Source of the DNA: Cytobacillus pseudoceanisediminis | GTDB taxonomy: Bacteria; Bacillota; Bacilli; Bacillales; Cytobacillaceae | Assembly: GCF_023516215.1 (NCBI RefSeq) | Contig: NZ_CP097349.1 | Coordinates: forward strand, 3,100,001-3,164,000 | Length of the DNA stretch: 64,000 bases | Reading direction: 5' to 3' | Part shown: positions 17,718 to 29,662 of the stretch, in pieces | How the letters are laid out: each line of letters begins with the position of its first letter | Position numbering within the stretch: position 1 is the stretch's first letter | Program-made: the position numbers and the translations under genes | Notes under the pieces: model-generated | What the model saw: only the letters and a program-made list of their open reading frames with translations | Database searches by the model: none | Told to the model about the DNA's origin: nothing

Positions 17718-19193
17718 CTATGCCAGCACTCCAAGTTCTGGAGCTTTCCTATGCCTGGTGGCATGCTCAAAGGCATAAGCAAGCTTAATAAGGAGCGGCT
17801 CACTGTAGGCAAGTCCTGTAAATGTAATGCCCACAGGCTCACCTTCAGGCGTATAGCCGGCCGGTACTGTGATGGATGGATATCCCGCTTTTGCAGGGAT
17901 GCCTGCTCCATAATTATTCGGAAACACGATGGCATCGAGGTGATGCTCTTTCATCACGTAATCAATGCCCTTCTCTCTTGAAAAATAAATATCTTTCTCA
18001 AGTGCAGATATATAGGCCATTTCCGTCAGATTTCCGCTTGTCTCCTCTGCCTCAATCAGGATGGATTGGCCGTATTTTAAGCACTTTTCGCTATTATTTT
18101 CATTAAAATGAATGACATCGGACAGGGTGCGAATATTAAGGTGCGGTGCGACCGTTCGCAGGTAAGCATTCAAATCTGCCTTAAATTCATATGTCAGGAC
18201 ATCTCGGCTCCACTCCTCTTTAGTGGATGGGATCACCACCTCGTCTACCACCTCTGCACCCAGCTCCTTTAAATCGTTTACTGCCTTATTCATGACTGAG
18301 AGCTTTTCAGAACTTAGGTAGTCAAAATAAGTCTCCCGGGCAATGCCGATTCGTGTACCTTCTAATCCGGCTTCATCAAGGAAAACGGTAAAATCCTTGC
18401 CCCGCAGATCTTTATTTGTCATGGTAATCGGATCATTTTCGTCAGGTACTGCAAGTACGTTTAATAATAAAGCGGCATCCTTAACCGTTCTCGCCATAGG
18501 ACCGGCAGTATCCTGGCTATGGGCAATTGGAATAATGCCGGTTCGGCTGACAAGTCCGACTGTCGGCTTAATTCCAACGAGAGAATTCTGACTGGCAGGA
18601 CTTAAAATGGAACCTGATGTCTCCGTTCCGATGGCTGCGGCCGCAAAATTAGCGGCGATGGCTGCACCCGATCCTGCACTGGAGCCACCCACATCAAATT
18701 TACCCGGTCCATATGGATTCAGCGTCTGTCCGCCTCGTGAGCTGTATCCGCTTGGCATCCCTTCCGTCATAAAATTGGCCCATTCTGTCATATTGGTTTT
18801 TCCTAAAATGACGGCTCCCGCTTGCCTTAATTGAGAGGCCACAAACGAATCCTTCTGTGCACAATGATTCTTCAAGGCAAGTGAACCTGCAGTTGTCTGC
18901 ATTTTGTCCCCTGTATCGATATTATCCTTTAACAATATGGGAATGCCGTGAAGAGGGCTGCGCGGCCCCTGTTCTTCTCTTTCCGCATCTAGAGCAGCTG
19001 CAATATGCAATACATCCGGATTGAGTTCTAACACAGAATGAATGTTTTCATCCAGCTGTCCAATCCGGTTCATGTACATCATTACAAGGTCTTTGGAGGT
19101 AATTTCCCCATTCTGCAATTTTTCCTGCAATTCATCTATCGTCGCTTCAAGCAGATCTTCATCATGAAAGCTCTTTAGCCTTGGATTCTCCAT
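17718..19193 (-). CDS. Amidase signature family protein
   Basis: 491 aa with the complete Ser-Ser-Lys triad of the amidase signature: Lys in [12 protein letters not shown], the cis-Ser in [16 protein letters not shown] and the nucleophile region [23 protein letters not shown]. These enzymes hydrolyse amide bonds. GatA is excluded as the best call because gatC and gatB are absent and the N-terminal extension differs; a stand-alone amidase on small amides or peptides is more likely. The start follows AAGGGGAAA. It is separated from the helicase gene upstream by a terminator. Confidence 0.85.
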   Translation of the reverse strand: MENPRLKSFHDEDLLEATIDELQEKLQNGEITSKDLVMMYMNRIGQLDENIHSVLELNPDVLHIAAALDAEREEQGPRSPLHGIPILLKDNIDTGDKMQTTAGSLALKNHCAQKDSFVASQLRQAGAVILGKTNMTEWANFMTEGMPSGYSSRGGQTLNPYGPGKFDVGGSSAGSGAAIAANFAAAAIGTETSGSILSPASQNSLVGIKPTVGLVSRTGIIPIAHSQDTAGPMARTVKDAALLLNVLAVPDENDPITMTNKDLRGKDFTVFLDEAGLEGTRIGIARETYFDYLSSEKLSVMNKAVNDLKELGAEVVDEVVIPSTKEEWSRDVLTYEFKADLNAYLRTVAPHLNIRTLSDVIHFNENNSEKCLKYGQSILIEAEETSGNLTEMAYISALEKDIYFSREKGIDYVMKEHHLDAIVFPNNYGAGIPAKAGYPSITVPAGYTPEGEPVGITFTGLAYSEPLLIKLAYAFEHATRHRKAPELGVLA

Positions 19194-19274
19194 TATTTGA
19201 TTTCCCCTTATTCTTTAGTTAAATAAAGCTCCACTTACTAATTCGCTTAGAAAAGGGGAAATTCCTTTATATAA

Positions 19275-19312
19275 GAAAAATGCCAGGCACCAACTGATAT
19301 AGGTGCCTAGCT
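19275..19312 (-). terminator. Terminator of the DEAD-box helicase gene
   Basis: Stem GCTAGGCACC / GGTGCCTGGC with a 10-nt loop followed on the minus strand by ATTTTTC. Confidence 0.7.
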
Positions 19313-19321
19313 GTTTGATCT

Positions 19322-20446
19322 TTATACGATATGGCCGCCTCGCATTACTTTCTTTTCTGCAGTGTGGCCTAGTTCTTTTGCCATTTTCTTGAGTTCGCGC
19401 TCTTCTCTTTCAGTAACCAGAGAGATAACGGTTCCGCTTGCACCGAATCTTCCTGTTCTTCCCGAGCGATGGACATATTGATTCATATCTTTCGGGAAGT
19501 CGAAATGCACCACATGGGTGACTCCTTTGATGTCCAGCCCTCTTGCCGCAACATCTGTAGCAATCAGCATATTGGTTTTGCCTGTGCGGAAGTTTTTGAT
19601 TGCTTTCTGTCTGTCGAATTTGCTCAGATCGCTGTGCAAAGTGCTTGAAGAGATGTTTTTAAAATCAAGCTTTTCTGCCATGACGGTCAGGTTGCCAATA
19701 TCCTTAACGAATACCAGTGCTTTAATGTCCTCAAGCCTTGAGATTTTTTCGAGCATCTTAATTTTATCCCTTGCTTCTGCCACAAAATAAATATGGTCCA
19801 CACCTGCAGCCTGAATGGTTTCATCCTTCTCAACACGAATCACTTCAGCATCAGCTGTCAGCTCTTTCGCAAGCTGTTCAACAACCGGAGGCAGTGTGGC
19901 TGAGAATAGCAGGACCTGGCGTTCTTTAAGCGTAGACTTAACAATATTTTGGACAGTCTGAGCATGTTCTGGAACAAGAAGCTGGTCTCCTTCATCGAGA
20001 ACAACTGTTTTCACTTCATGCATTTTCAGCTTTTTCTGTTTAATCAGCTCAAGCACCCGGCCTGGCGTTCCCAAAGCAATATGCGGATGCTTCTTCAATT
20101 TTTCAAGCTGCCTTTTTACGTTGGCTCCGCCAATAAAAGAAGCGGCTTTAATCCCACTGCCTTCTGCCCATTTTTGGATCTCGCTTAATATCTGCATCAC
20201 AAGCTCCTGTGAAGAGGCTAAAATGACGGCCTGAACCGCCTGTTTATCCGGGTCAATATTTTCAAGGACCGGCAGCAAGTAAGCAAGTGTTTTGCCTGTT
20301 CCAGTCGGGGACTCGGCAATAATATCCCTGCCTTCCAAAGCCAGCGGAACCGCCTCTGCCTGAACGGTCGTCGGCTGTGCAAATGCAGACTTTTCCCATG
20401 CCTTCTGGATAAATGGCTTCATATCTTCAATAAAAGATTGTGTCAT
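19322..20446 (-). CDS. yfmL: DEAD-box RNA helicase (YfmL-like)
   Basis: 374 aa, close to the length of YfmL and lacking any C-terminal RNA-binding extension. Motifs in order: Q-motif region PTTVQAEAVP, motif I SPTGTGKT, GTPGR, motif II DEGD (not DEAD), motif III SATLP, motif V ATDVAARGLDIKGV and motif VI HRSGRTGR. These enzymes unwind short RNA duplexes; YfmL in B. subtilis is linked to ribosome biogenesis. The DEGD variant is within the family range. The ribosome site is AAAAGGAG. It is transcribed alone. Confidence 0.85.
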   Translation of the reverse strand: MTQSFIEDMKPFIQKAWEKSAFAQPTTVQAEAVPLALEGRDIIAESPTGTGKTLAYLLPVLENIDPDKQAVQAVILASSQELVMQILSEIQKWAEGSGIKAASFIGGANVKRQLEKLKKHPHIALGTPGRVLELIKQKKLKMHEVKTVVLDEGDQLLVPEHAQTVQNIVKSTLKERQVLLFSATLPPVVEQLAKELTADAEVIRVEKDETIQAAGVDHIYFVAEARDKIKMLEKISRLEDIKALVFVKDIGNLTVMAEKLDFKNISSSTLHSDLSKFDRQKAIKNFRTGKTNMLIATDVAARGLDIKGVTHVVHFDFPKDMNQYVHRSGRTGRFGASGTVISLVTEREERELKKMAKELGHTAEKKVMRGGHIV

Positions 20447-20571
20447 ATGTTACTCCTTTTAACTTTATTACGTGTAATCAAATAATTATTTTTAGTATAG
20501 CCGAAAATCGGAAAAAACTAGTATCGGTAATGATACTAGCTTATAGGCAGGAAGTTGTCCACCCTTAACAG

Positions 20572-20606
20572 AAAAAGGCGCGAAGCCATTTCTGGCTCGC
20601 ACCTTT
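20572..20606 (-). terminator. Terminator of the M6 protease gene (first copy)
   Basis: Stem AAAGG-GCG-GCC / GGC-CGC-CCTTT with single mismatches, 6-nt loop, then TTTTTC on the minus strand. Confidence 0.65.
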
Positions 20607-20611
20607 AAATC

Positions 20612-23002
20612 TTATTTGTGAATCCATACGGCTCCGGCAGAGTTGTCCTTTGCTTCACCGACCACTTGGAATTTCAGGCCATGTTCCGGAACAATTCGTC
20701 CAGCATCAGGAATGAGGCTGTTGATGTATGTTTTAGAATCATCAAAAACAGATATTCCCTTTAAACCTGGGTAGTCATAATCACCGCGGGTTGGCGAGCT
20801 TACTTCCCATGCTGGTGTTTTGTCCAAGGAAAACGCAGCATCTGCAATCTGATATCTTGTGCTTTGAGATACCGTTTCTTTTCCATCTAGCAGACCGGTA
20901 ATGGCTTCCGGATGTGAATCCACCACTCCAAGGAAACCTTCTCCAGGATGCACGCCAACCCAGTTATCTGTGTGGCTGTCATCTGCATACCAAACAACTA
21001 AACCAGTGTTATATTTTACTCCTCTTGATTGGGCAAGTGCCGTATCAGAGCCTGAGTAATTTCTCCACTCCAGATAATAATGGTTCTTCGCATAGCTGAT
21101 TCCGTTGGAAACAATGAATCCGTCAAGAGTCATCTGAGATTCGCCTTCAGCATCGTCGGTAAAAATAACTTCCTCATCAGCCGTTACGGAAATATTATCA
21201 ATAGCAAATCCATCTAATGCCAGTCCGCCATCTGTTACATATTCGAATGTCAGGCTAACTTTTTTACCGGCAAATTCGCTTAAGTCATATGTCTTATCTG
21301 CCCATTGTCCTTTTGAAGATTCAGCACGGGCATCGCCATCTGTATCATCATCACCAATGACATCGAGCTCAGCTTCTGTCCCATCGGCTGCTTTTGCAGT
21401 AACCGTTAGATAATCATAATCAAACTCAATATCATAATAAACTTTCGCATTGAAGGCAGCTGTTTCAGCATTTGTTAAGTCAAATTCAGGTGTCGTCAAA
21501 GTGGTATGAAGGTCATCGCCTTTTGTGCTGTAGTAATATTTCTCACCGAACGCAGGTGCAATTCCCTTCACTTCTTTTTCAGGAAGATTTACTTTTACAA
21601 TTCCCGGGTTTTTAGATTTGGTTACACTTTGGTCAATAACAGTTGCCAAGCCTTTTTTATCAATATCTGCATAATTTATTTCCATAATATTGGCCCAGTT
21701 TCCGCCCATGCCTTTTTGAAAGAATTCTTTGTTTTGCGGCGAGAAGCTTGTAGGCTCAGTACCTGCAATTTTTCCGTTCCAGCTGCCGCCGCTCATGATG
21801 GACCAGGAAGCAACCGGCTCACCTTGACCGGTGTATTGTGTATCATACTCATCCGGCAATCCCAAATCATGTCCGAACTCATGTGCAAACACCCCGACAG
21901 CTCCGTCTTCAGGCTGAATCGTATAATCAAATGCGCCCATTTTTCCGCCCCAATAATCTACCTTGGCAGTTGTATTCGGAACTGCAAATACTCCGTCAAG
22001 CGTCCAGCGGTGAGACCAGATGGCATCATCACCGAGCGCACCTCCGCCAGCTTCCTGCCCTGTACCAGCGTGGATAATCATGAGATGGTCAACTAATCCA
22101 TCAGGCTCATTAAAGTTACCATCTCCATCTAAATCATATAGATCAAATTCATCGTATGCAGAAAGATCCATTCCAGCGTCTGCAGCTGCTTTTAAAGCCT
22201 CTTTTACTAAGTCCCGTGGCCCAAGAGGAGATAGATTGTCATGGCCTCCGTTAGGGCTATCATCACCATAATCACTCGCATTTCCAGGGATCGTCAGCCA
22301 TTCAGAAACAGTGCCGTCAACCGTATAGCTGCCTCCGGACTGTTCTTCATAGAACTGCTTAAATGTTTTTACTTTATCTCCATTAAATAATTCAAACTCA
22401 GTATCGCCAAACATTAGTTTTTCATAGTGCTCTTTGCTGAAATCATCAGCATACATATAGCCCTCTTCCTGTATTACATTGTTATGCTTGAAATCTTCAA
22501 ATTCAGTTAATAGCACAAGCACTTTGTCTGTTCTGACACCGCCATTGTAGTTTGCTTCTTTGGCCGGATCTACTTTTACATAGCCGTCCGGTTTGCCCTT
22601 TTTATAGTTTTTATGGCCTTTATTCAGCTGCTTTGACAGCTTGTCTTTTTGTTTGGTTAAGAAATCTTTTGTTTTTTTGTCAAACTCATCCTTATGGTCA
22701 TGGCTATTTTTTGTACTTCCAGGCTGCTTTTCACCTTGTTTTTCATTTATGTAATCCTTTACTGCCTTTTCTACTTCTTTTGAGGAAGCATCCTTTTTAA
22801 CTAATCCTCTTTCTTTTAATGCCTTTCCCAGGCGTTCTTCATTCACAATGTTCAAATCAATCGGTGCAGAAAGTTCCTCAGCTGAAGCTTTTGAAGGAGC
22901 TGCTGTTGTCCCGGCAAAAGATCCCGCAAATAGTGCAGCTGCCATCATCGTGCTGGCTGTAATGGAAGATACAACCTTAAAAGGTTTATTCTTATTACTC
23001 AT
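20612..23002 (-). CDS. inhA: Immune inhibitor A-type secreted M6 metalloprotease
   Basis: 796 aa. A Sec signal peptide ([20 protein letters not shown]...AAPSKASA) is followed by a pro-region, then the M6 catalytic domain with zinc motif [14 protein letters not shown] (about residues 375-388) and SIMSGGSW, the downstream Met-turn. The rest is a beta-rich region ([20 protein letters not shown], the M6 C-terminal domain) with Asp-rich calcium-site candidates ([16 protein letters not shown]). InhA proteases degrade host defence peptides in pathogens and general protein in soil species. The ribosome site is AGGAGG. A second M6 gene lies at 59.7-61.5 kb. Confidence 0.9.
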   Translation of the reverse strand: MSNKNKPFKVVSSITASTMMAAALFAGSFAGTTAAPSKASAEELSAPIDLNIVNEERLGKALKERGLVKKDASSKEVEKAVKDYINEKQGEKQPGSTKNSHDHKDEFDKKTKDFLTKQKDKLSKQLNKGHKNYKKGKPDGYVKVDPAKEANYNGGVRTDKVLVLLTEFEDFKHNNVIQEEGYMYADDFSKEHYEKLMFGDTEFELFNGDKVKTFKQFYEEQSGGSYTVDGTVSEWLTIPGNASDYGDDSPNGGHDNLSPLGPRDLVKEALKAAADAGMDLSAYDEFDLYDLDGDGNFNEPDGLVDHLMIIHAGTGQEAGGGALGDDAIWSHRWTLDGVFAVPNTTAKVDYWGGKMGAFDYTIQPEDGAVGVFAHEFGHDLGLPDEYDTQYTGQGEPVASWSIMSGGSWNGKIAGTEPTSFSPQNKEFFQKGMGGNWANIMEINYADIDKKGLATVIDQSVTKSKNPGIVKVNLPEKEVKGIAPAFGEKYYYSTKGDDLHTTLTTPEFDLTNAETAAFNAKVYYDIEFDYDYLTVTAKAADGTEAELDVIGDDDTDGDARAESSKGQWADKTYDLSEFAGKKVSLTFEYVTDGGLALDGFAIDNISVTADEEVIFTDDAEGESQMTLDGFIVSNGISYAKNHYYLEWRNYSGSDTALAQSRGVKYNTGLVVWYADDSHTDNWVGVHPGEGFLGVVDSHPEAITGLLDGKETVSQSTRYQIADAAFSLDKTPAWEVSSPTRGDYDYPGLKGISVFDDSKTYINSLIPDAGRIVPEHGLKFQVVGEAKDNSAGAVWIHK

Positions 23003-23195
23003 TCTTATAGCCTCCTATTTAGTTTTTCTGAATTTTCGAAGTGCGAGATTAATTCTATCAAACTAACATAAAGTTTTTAATAGTCTAACAATACTGTTAT
23101 TTTAATATTTTGATAATATTTGAATGGGTAATTGTAATTAATTCATTCGCTGAAACGAGAAAAATAGGTACTTTCACCTATTTTGAGGACATATA

Positions 23196-23233
23196 GAAAA
23201 GGGAGCATCAGACTGCTCTGATGCTCCCTTCCT
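23196..23233 (-). terminator. Terminator of the yfkN-like gene
   Basis: Perfect 12-bp stem GGGAGCATCAGA / TCTGATGCTCCC with a 4-nt loop, followed by TTTTC on the minus strand. Confidence 0.8.
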
Positions 23234-23234
23234 A

Positions 23235-26200
23235 TTATTTATTCAATTTTGTAATCCTTCCTTCAACCGCTGGGTTTACTTCTTTCTGTTCTTTGATGTA
23301 GCTGATTAAAGCATCAAGGTCGACAATATCCACTGTGCGGTTTTTACCGTTTAAAAGAGCGCTGTAGCCGTCTCCGCCATCAGCCATATAGTTGTTTACC
23401 GTCACAGAATATTCCTGTTCAGCAGCGATTGGCGTTCCATCTGTCTTTACTAAAGATACGATCCGATCTCCGGCAGCTCTCGAAGAATCATACGTTACCT
23501 TTAAGCCGGAAACATGCATGATTCTCTCTTTTGAACCCCATTGCTGTTCAAAAAGTTCTTTTATCTGGGCACCGGTCAATGTCAATGTCACAAGGTCATT
23601 TCCGAAAGGCTGTACCGTAAAAGCTTCTTTCCACGTAATATCTCCAGCATCAATGCCTGCACGGACGCCGCCTGAGTTCATGAAGGCAAAATCGGTATTG
23701 GTCTGCGCAATCATGGAATCTGCAATCAGGTTGCCCATCGGAGATTCTCCATCAGCATTTACCTCTCTCGTAATACCTGTTGAAGAATGACCGATGACTT
23801 CATTTAAAATCGGAGCGACATCAGCAATATAAGCATCAAGCATTTGCTTAATTTCTGCAACAGGTTCAACGTCACGTGTGGCGCTTACGATTTCAGCCTT
23901 TTTAGCAACAATATCTTTTGTCACTGGATCAATTGTTAAGTCCACATCGGAAAAAGCAGTTCCATACGAATAAGATTGAACAAGCAATTTCCCGTCCACC
24001 ACAGTATTTGTGTACTGATGGTTATGGCCGCCAAACATCACATCCACTTCATCATCAACTGCATTCGCAATGTCAGCGAGTTCCTCTTGAGGGTTAGACC
24101 CATCTATATCGGACTTTACAGGGTTATGAGTAATGACCACAATCGATTTAACACCCTGTTCCTTCAGCTCAGCTGTGTACTTGTTGATTGCTTCCGCTTC
24201 GTCCGTGAATTCTACACCTGCCGTTCCGCTTGGCGTAACAATTCCAGGAGTATCGGAATAGGCAATGCCAATAAAGCCGACTGGCACTCCATTTACTTCT
24301 TTAATTACATAGGGATCAAGGATTGGCTCCTTTGTTGTTTCATCCACTACATTAGCTGCAACATACGGGAAGTTTGCTCCTTCAAACTCGCCATACTTCT
24401 CCACAGTTTTTGGATGGGCCCCGCCATTGATAAGGCGTCGCATTTCGTCTACCCCTTCATCGAATTCATGGTTGCCGACTGTACCTATATCAAAGCCGAT
24501 CTCATTAAGCATTTTAATTGTTGGCTCGTCCTGAAGAAGGGCCGAAACAGGGGAGCTCGCCCCTACTGCATCACCTGCATGCAGCATAATTGTATTGGGA
24601 TTCTCTGCTTCACGCTGTTTTAAGTGTGCAGCTAAATACTCGATTCCACCCGCATTCAAACCGGAATTAAATGTATCAAGCTGACCATGGATATCATTGA
24701 TCCCCAAAAGTTGGACTTCAAATGGCTTTGGCTCCGGGAATTGAAGCGAATATTTCGCAAAGCCATTGGCTGCTTCCCCGCATAGCCGATTCCGCTGCCT
24801 TCAGCAATCGCATCCTTTGCATCCGGTGAAGATTCGAACGTTACATTTACGCCACCGGCAACCGGTGCAAATGACCAATTGGCATCTGCAGAAGGATCGA
24901 TGGTTTGTTCTTCTCGGATATAATCAATGATCGCCTGGCGGTTTTCATCCGGATAAAGCTCTACTGCCGTGTTGTTTCTAACTCCAGGGAAAGTGCCGCT
25001 GGCCCGATAATTATTTGTCACAACGATGAATTCCTGATCCGGATCAATAGGTGCTCCGTTATACTGAAGATTTTTGATTCTGTTTGCATCAGCATTAACC
25101 TGCTTGCCATCTTTATCATACTTAGCAGGTTCTGTTACATCGATCTCATATGTCACACCATCGATTACATCATAGTTATAAGTAGGGAAATCATTATTAA
25201 TGAGTGACTGTTCTCCCGCTTCATTATCTTTTATCTGATTGAACTGGCCTGCAGACATTTCAAGCCATTCCTTCACATCTGCCCCTTTAATTTTTACCGT
25301 AGCGACTGTATTCGGATACAGGTATAGATCGGCTACATTTTTAATGGCGATTGTGCCTTCAGGGATATATGTGTAATAGCTTGCCCCGTTGCGGCCGCCT
25401 GCTTTAAAAGGAGCTCCCGCCGAAAGCACTGGTGTATTTTCATCTGGTGTTCCTTTTAATTGCTTCTCAATATACCACTTCTGTGCATTCGTCACAATTT
25501 GAATGGACGGGTCATCTTTTACAAGTGCAAAATAGCTGTGGATATCAGCTTTTGTTTCCCCGACAGGCTGGCGGACATAATTCACGGTTCCTTCATGCTC
25601 TTCCTTTACAGCTTTCAAAATAGCAGGATCTGCATCTGCAAGACTTTCCTTGACGGTCGCGCCGGATTCATTTTTATAACTTCTAAAAATAGACCTTAAA
25701 GATGACTGGGAATCCTTAACCTCCCACTTGCCCTTTACCTTGGCAATAGTCAGGTCCATAACGCCAAGCTGATTGCCCCAGCTGCCAGGCATGATGAAGG
25801 GCACCCCGTTGACCGTTCCCTTTTCTGCATCCACTTCAGGAAGATCGGTGAAATCTCCCGGAAAATTCTTATGGTTGTGTCCGGAAATAACCGCATCAAT
25901 GCCTTCTACTTTTGTTAAGTCGTAGGCTGCATTCTCTTCCATCTCAGCATATGCTGCGTCCCCCATGCCGGAGTGCGCAAGTGCAATGATAATGTCCGCA
26001 CCTTCTTCTTTCATTTTAGGAATATTGGCTTTTACTGATTTTACAATGTCTTTTGTGATGATTTTTCCATCAAGATTGGCTTTGTCCCATTGTGTAATCT
26101 GCGGAGTCACAGCACCGATAACCCCAACCTTAATGACCTGTTTTCTTCCTTTTTCATCAACGACTTTTTCTTGATGATTTTATATGGTTTAAAGTAATTT

Positions 26201-26751
26201 TTATCGTTTTCCGGATTATTATCATCGTCGTCTTTGTAGACATTGGCATTTACATAAGGAAATGGCGCATCATCCAGAACCTCATCCAGATATTCGAGGC
26301 CATAATTGAATTCATGGTTTCCTACCGTAGCGGCATCATAATCTAATAGTTCCATAGCCTTGAACACGGGATGCATTTCCCCATCCTCAAGCTGATCTAC
26401 TTTTGCTTTATAATCGCCAAGCGGATTACCCTGAATGAGGTCTCCGTTGTCAAATAATAATGTATTCTTTGCTTCTTTTCTTGCCTGTTTGATTAAGGTA
26501 GCTGTTTTAGCCAGACCAAATTCAATGGTTTCTGCATCTTTATAGTAATCATAGTTATAAAGGTGTGTATGTATATCTGTTGTTCCCAGTATCCGCAGGC
26601 TTACTTCATGGCTGAATTTAAGTTCCGGTTTCCCTGTATGATCAGGCTTTGCCGCCATGACAGAATCATATGAAATAGGAGCTGCTAAGACAGATAGGGC
26701 CATCGTTGTTGCGAGTATCGTCTTTCCAAGTTTGCGCATAGGCTTTTTCAA
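23235..26751 (-). CDS. yfkN: YfkN-like double 5'-nucleotidase / 2',3'-cyclic phosphodiesterase (frame broken twice in homopolymers)
   Basis: Three frames form one secreted protein of about 1172 aa. It begins at a TTG (26751) behind GAGGAG with a signal peptide (KLGKTILATTMALSVLAAP). There are two tandem metallophosphoesterase plus 5'-nucleotidase C-domain modules: the first with LGTTDIHTHLYNYDYY, GNHEFNYGLEYL and SGHNHKNFPG; the second with LGINDIHGQLDTF, VGNHEFDEGVDEM and FGGHNHQYTNTV. One base added at the T5 run 26165-26169 and one at the C4 run 24776-24779 restores the frame through GEAANGFAKYSLQFPEPKP. It dephosphorylates extracellular nucleotides for phosphate and nucleoside recovery. 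No LPXTG anchor is seen, unlike the longer YfkN of B. subtilis, so it may be released. Confidence 0.87.
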
Positions 26752-26897
26752 ATGAATACATCTCCTCAAATTATAGTAGATTAGGATGATAACATTCATA
26801 ATTCTATCTATTTTTAGACTTATTTGAGAATGAGCAATTAGTCGGAATTAACATAGGAAAATTATTAAATTTTTGTAAAAAGAAGCCTATTTGCCTA

Positions 26898-26928
26898 ATA
26901 AAATACAGCACCCTCATAGGGTGCTGTA
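26898..26928 (-). terminator. Terminator of the sensor kinase gene
   Basis: Perfect 10-bp stem TACAGCACCC / GGGTGCTGTA with a 5-nt loop and a TTTTATT stretch on the minus strand. Confidence 0.6.
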
Positions 26929-27011
26929 CGATTTCGAATAGTATTATTATAATGTCAGTTACTAATTTCCAGGTCTGCCCTGTATATTAAATGACATCAC
27001 CCTGAATTCTT

Positions 27012-28250
27012 TTATTGGGTTGGCTGCTCTATAGGAATAGTAAGAGTCACAATTGTCCCTATCCCCTTTTCACTTTCAAACGTGATTTCCGCCTTGTGTT
27101 CATCCACAATCTGCTTGGTAACCATCAGCCCTAAACCGGTTCCATCCGGCTTAGTTGTATAAAATGGATCCACGACCCGTTCCATATTCTCAGCATCAAT
27201 CCCGCAGCCTTCATCTTTAATGCTGATTAAAACCTTGTCACCCTCCGCCACTTTGGCCGAAATCAGGATCGTGCCGCCTTCTGGCATAGATTCCATCGCA
27301 TTCTTGATCAAATTAATAAAAGACTGCTTCAGCATATTTTCGTCACACTGAACTTTAGGAACAGCTTCCAGATTTTCTGTTTCGACACGGATATTCTGAT
27401 TGGCTGCCTGTTCATGTATGATCGAGATGACATAGTTAATCACTGCATTCAGTTCAACTTTTTTAAACAGAGGAAGCCTTGGCTTGCTTAGGATCATAAG
27501 GTCATCGGCAATCAGATTAATGCGGTCGATTTCCTCAATCATGATCTTGTAGCGGTCCTGGTCTTCAGGATGTTTTTCCATCTGCAGCTGAGTAAATCCT
27601 CTTAAAGCTGCTAAAGGATTTCTTACTTCATGGCCGACTGCGGAAGCCATCTGTCCGACAGCAGCCAGCTTTTCAGTCTGGCGGAGCTCCTGGAAAACAT
27701 GTGTAAGCGAGTGAATATAGGAATAGAAGCGATTCAGCAGAACATATGAAACACTTGAAAAAATGGCCATAAGCACGATTGGCACCATTACCTTTTGGCT
27801 GCTCAACAGTAAACCAGCCAGAAGATACTTCGCAATCATTCCGCCGGTTACTATCCAAAAATAGCGCTTATTCACAAAAATCGGCGCAAATATAATAAAT
27901 AAAAGTTCTACTGCGCTTCCGCTCTGAAATTCCTTCGACTCACCGAAATAGATCAGCATGCTGTTACTAAAATCTATCAGGAAAAAGCCTGCAAAAAATA
28001 AGTATTTTACCTGAAAAGGGCGTTTTGTCCTGATTAAATACAGCGCTAAGGGCAGGAGTCCGATAATAGCCAGATAATACCCCCATCCAAGCCCGCCCTT
28101 TGGCAGGCCGGTACTGCCGCCAGTATTGAGGGGAAACAGATAATAATAAAACAAATCATAAAGTGTTAATATAATAAAGAATAGCCATATAAAAAGCTTA
28201 ACTGCTTTTGTTTCTTCTTTTATCAAAGTCTGTTGGTTAAAGCCTTTCAT
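27012..28250 (-). CDS. Membrane sensor histidine kinase, sporulation-kinase type
   Basis: 412 aa with about six membrane segments in residues 18-180 (KLFIWLFFIILTLYDLFYYY to MVPIVLMAIFSSVSYVLL). Then a HisKA domain with H-box VGHEVRNPLAALRGFTQLQ and a HATPase domain with N-box LIKNAMESMPEGG, G1 DEGCGID and G2 GTGLGLMV. The domain order and absence of a partner response regulator resemble the KinB-type kinases that feed the Spo0 phosphorelay. The start at 28250 is chosen for AAGGAG at 7 nt. The input signal is unknown. A similar orphan kinase lies at 62.1 kb. Confidence 0.8.
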   Translation of the reverse strand: MKGFNQQTLIKEETKAVKLFIWLFFIILTLYDLFYYYLFPLNTGGSTGLPKGGLGWGYYLAIIGLLPLALYLIRTKRPFQVKYLFFAGFFLIDFSNSMLIYFGESKEFQSGSAVELLFIIFAPIFVNKRYFWIVTGGMIAKYLLAGLLLSSQKVMVPIVLMAIFSSVSYVLLNRFYSYIHSLTHVFQELRQTEKLAAVGQMASAVGHEVRNPLAALRGFTQLQMEKHPEDQDRYKIMIEEIDRINLIADDLMILSKPRLPLFKKVELNAVINYVISIIHEQAANQNIRVETENLEAVPKVQCDENMLKQSFINLIKNAMESMPEGGTILISAKVAEGDKVLISIKDEGCGIDAENMERVVDPFYTTKPDGTGLGLMVTKQIVDEHKAEITFESEKGIGTIVTLTIPIEQPTQ

Positions 28251-28348
28251 TTCCATGCTCCTTGGTTAACTCTATTAATAATGTGTCTTTAGCACTATTA
28301 TATACGTTTATGTCGAAATATGTATATTATGTTATATTCTTAAACTTC

Positions 28349-28380
28349 AAAAAACCAGCCAGGGTATATCCAGGCTGGTT
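28349..28380 (-). terminator. Terminator of the alcohol dehydrogenase gene
   Basis: Stem AACCAGCC-GG / CC-GGCTGGTT followed by TTTTT on the minus strand. Confidence 0.7.
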
Positions 28381-28388
28381 TGTGTTTG

Positions 28389-29522
28389 TTAAGGTTTTAA
28401 GATGACTTTAATGCAGTCATCTTCATGGTCATTAAAAATTTTATACGCCCGATCAGCTTCTTCGAGCGGAATCTGATGGGTGATGATAGACTTCGGATCG
28501 AATTCCTTATTCGTTATTTTTTCAAATAGCTCAGGCATGTAGTGAACCACAGGCGCCTGGCCCATTTTAATGGTGATGTTTCTCGAGAAAAATTCCTCCA
28601 GCGGGAACATATTATAAGTCAGCCCGTACACACCTGTCAGCTGGACAGTTCCGAATTTGCGGACAGCTTTCGTCGCGATTTGGATCGGGCCCAGCGTTCC
28701 GCCCTGGAGCTTAAGCTTCTGCTCGATTTTTTCAACAGCGGATTTCTTCCCGTCCATGCCGACACAATCAATGACTACATCAGCTCCGCCCTGGGTGATT
28801 TCTTTTAGATAAGCTCCCATGTCATCATATTTCGTAAAGTCATAGACTTCCACATCATTGGTAAGCTTGGCGTGATTGAGACGGTAATCGAGATGATCTA
28901 CTGCAATTACCCGTTTAGCTCCTTTCATCCAGGCAAATTTCTGGGTCATTAACCCGATGGGACCGCAGCCGAGGACGACGACTGTGTCTCCCGCTTTAAC
29001 GCCTGAATGTTCTACACTCCAATAGGCTGTCGGCAGAACATCCGATAAAAAGAGCAGTGATTCATCCTCCAGTTCGCACGATTCCGGTATAACAAATGGC
29101 ATGAAATTGCCAAACGGCACCTTTAGAAACTCTGCCTGGCCGCCCGGATGGTTTCCGTATTTCTCGGTATAGCCAAAGTAGCCGCCTGAATCATTATGCG
29201 GGTTCGAATTATCACATTGGCTTTCCATATCATGCTGGCAATAGAAGCAATGCCCGCACGATACATTAAATGGGATGACCACCCTGTCGCCTTTTTTTAC
29301 CCGTGTCACATCAGGACCTGTCTCCTCAACGATCCCCATGGGTTCATGCCCGATAACATAACCTGGCCGCAATGGCATATTCCCCTGATATAAATGAAGG
29401 TCCGATCCGCAAATGGCGGTTGACGTGATGCGGACAATGACATCATCCCGCTTTTCAATTCTGGGATCCTCTACATTTTTTACTTGAATATCTTTCGCTC
29501 CCTGGTAGGTTACAGCTCTCAT
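28389..29522 (-). CDS. adhB: Zinc-dependent alcohol/formaldehyde dehydrogenase-like protein
   Basis: 377 aa, medium-chain dehydrogenase/reductase family. Catalytic zinc ligands are seen in ICGSDLHLY and GHEPMG, and a structural zinc cluster with CGHCFYCQHDMESQC. The NAD site is VVVLGCGPIGLMTQKFAW. The insert after the zinc cluster (NPHNDSGGYFGYTEKYGNHPGGQAEF) is typical of the formaldehyde dehydrogenase-like subgroup and of Bacillus AdhB. Substrate is uncertain: formaldehyde adducts or secondary alcohols. The ribosome site AAAGGAG precedes ATG, and the gene is transcribed alone. Confidence 0.8.
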   Translation of the reverse strand: MRAVTYQGAKDIQVKNVEDPRIEKRDDVIVRITSTAICGSDLHLYQGNMPLRPGYVIGHEPMGIVEETGPDVTRVKKGDRVVIPFNVSCGHCFYCQHDMESQCDNSNPHNDSGGYFGYTEKYGNHPGGQAEFLKVPFGNFMPFVIPESCELEDESLLFLSDVLPTAYWSVEHSGVKAGDTVVVLGCGPIGLMTQKFAWMKGAKRVIAVDHLDYRLNHAKLTNDVEVYDFTKYDDMGAYLKEITQGGADVVIDCVGMDGKKSAVEKIEQKLKLQGGTLGPIQIATKAVRKFGTVQLTGVYGLTYNMFPLEEFFSRNITIKMGQAPVVHYMPELFEKITNKEFDPKSIITHQIPLEEADRAYKIFNDHEDDCIKVILKP

Positions 29523-29662
29523 ATTTCACACTCCTTTATTGACTTAATAGGCTATACCCTCGTTGGGGATCAAATAACTCCATTTATATCCAATTTACAG
29601 ATTGAAATATTTTCCTCGAATGTAAATTTTCATTAAAATCAGAAAAATAGTACAAAAGGTCC

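Noticed and set aside
21506..22096. 196-codon plus-strand frame opposite the M6 protease gene
   Set aside because: Antisense shadow of a conserved metalloprotease domain, no ribosome site.
23235..26751. Three separate nucleotidase genes
   Set aside because: The middle and last frames have no ribosome site or signal peptide, and domain halves are split mid-domain. Two one-base repairs give a single YfkN-type protein.
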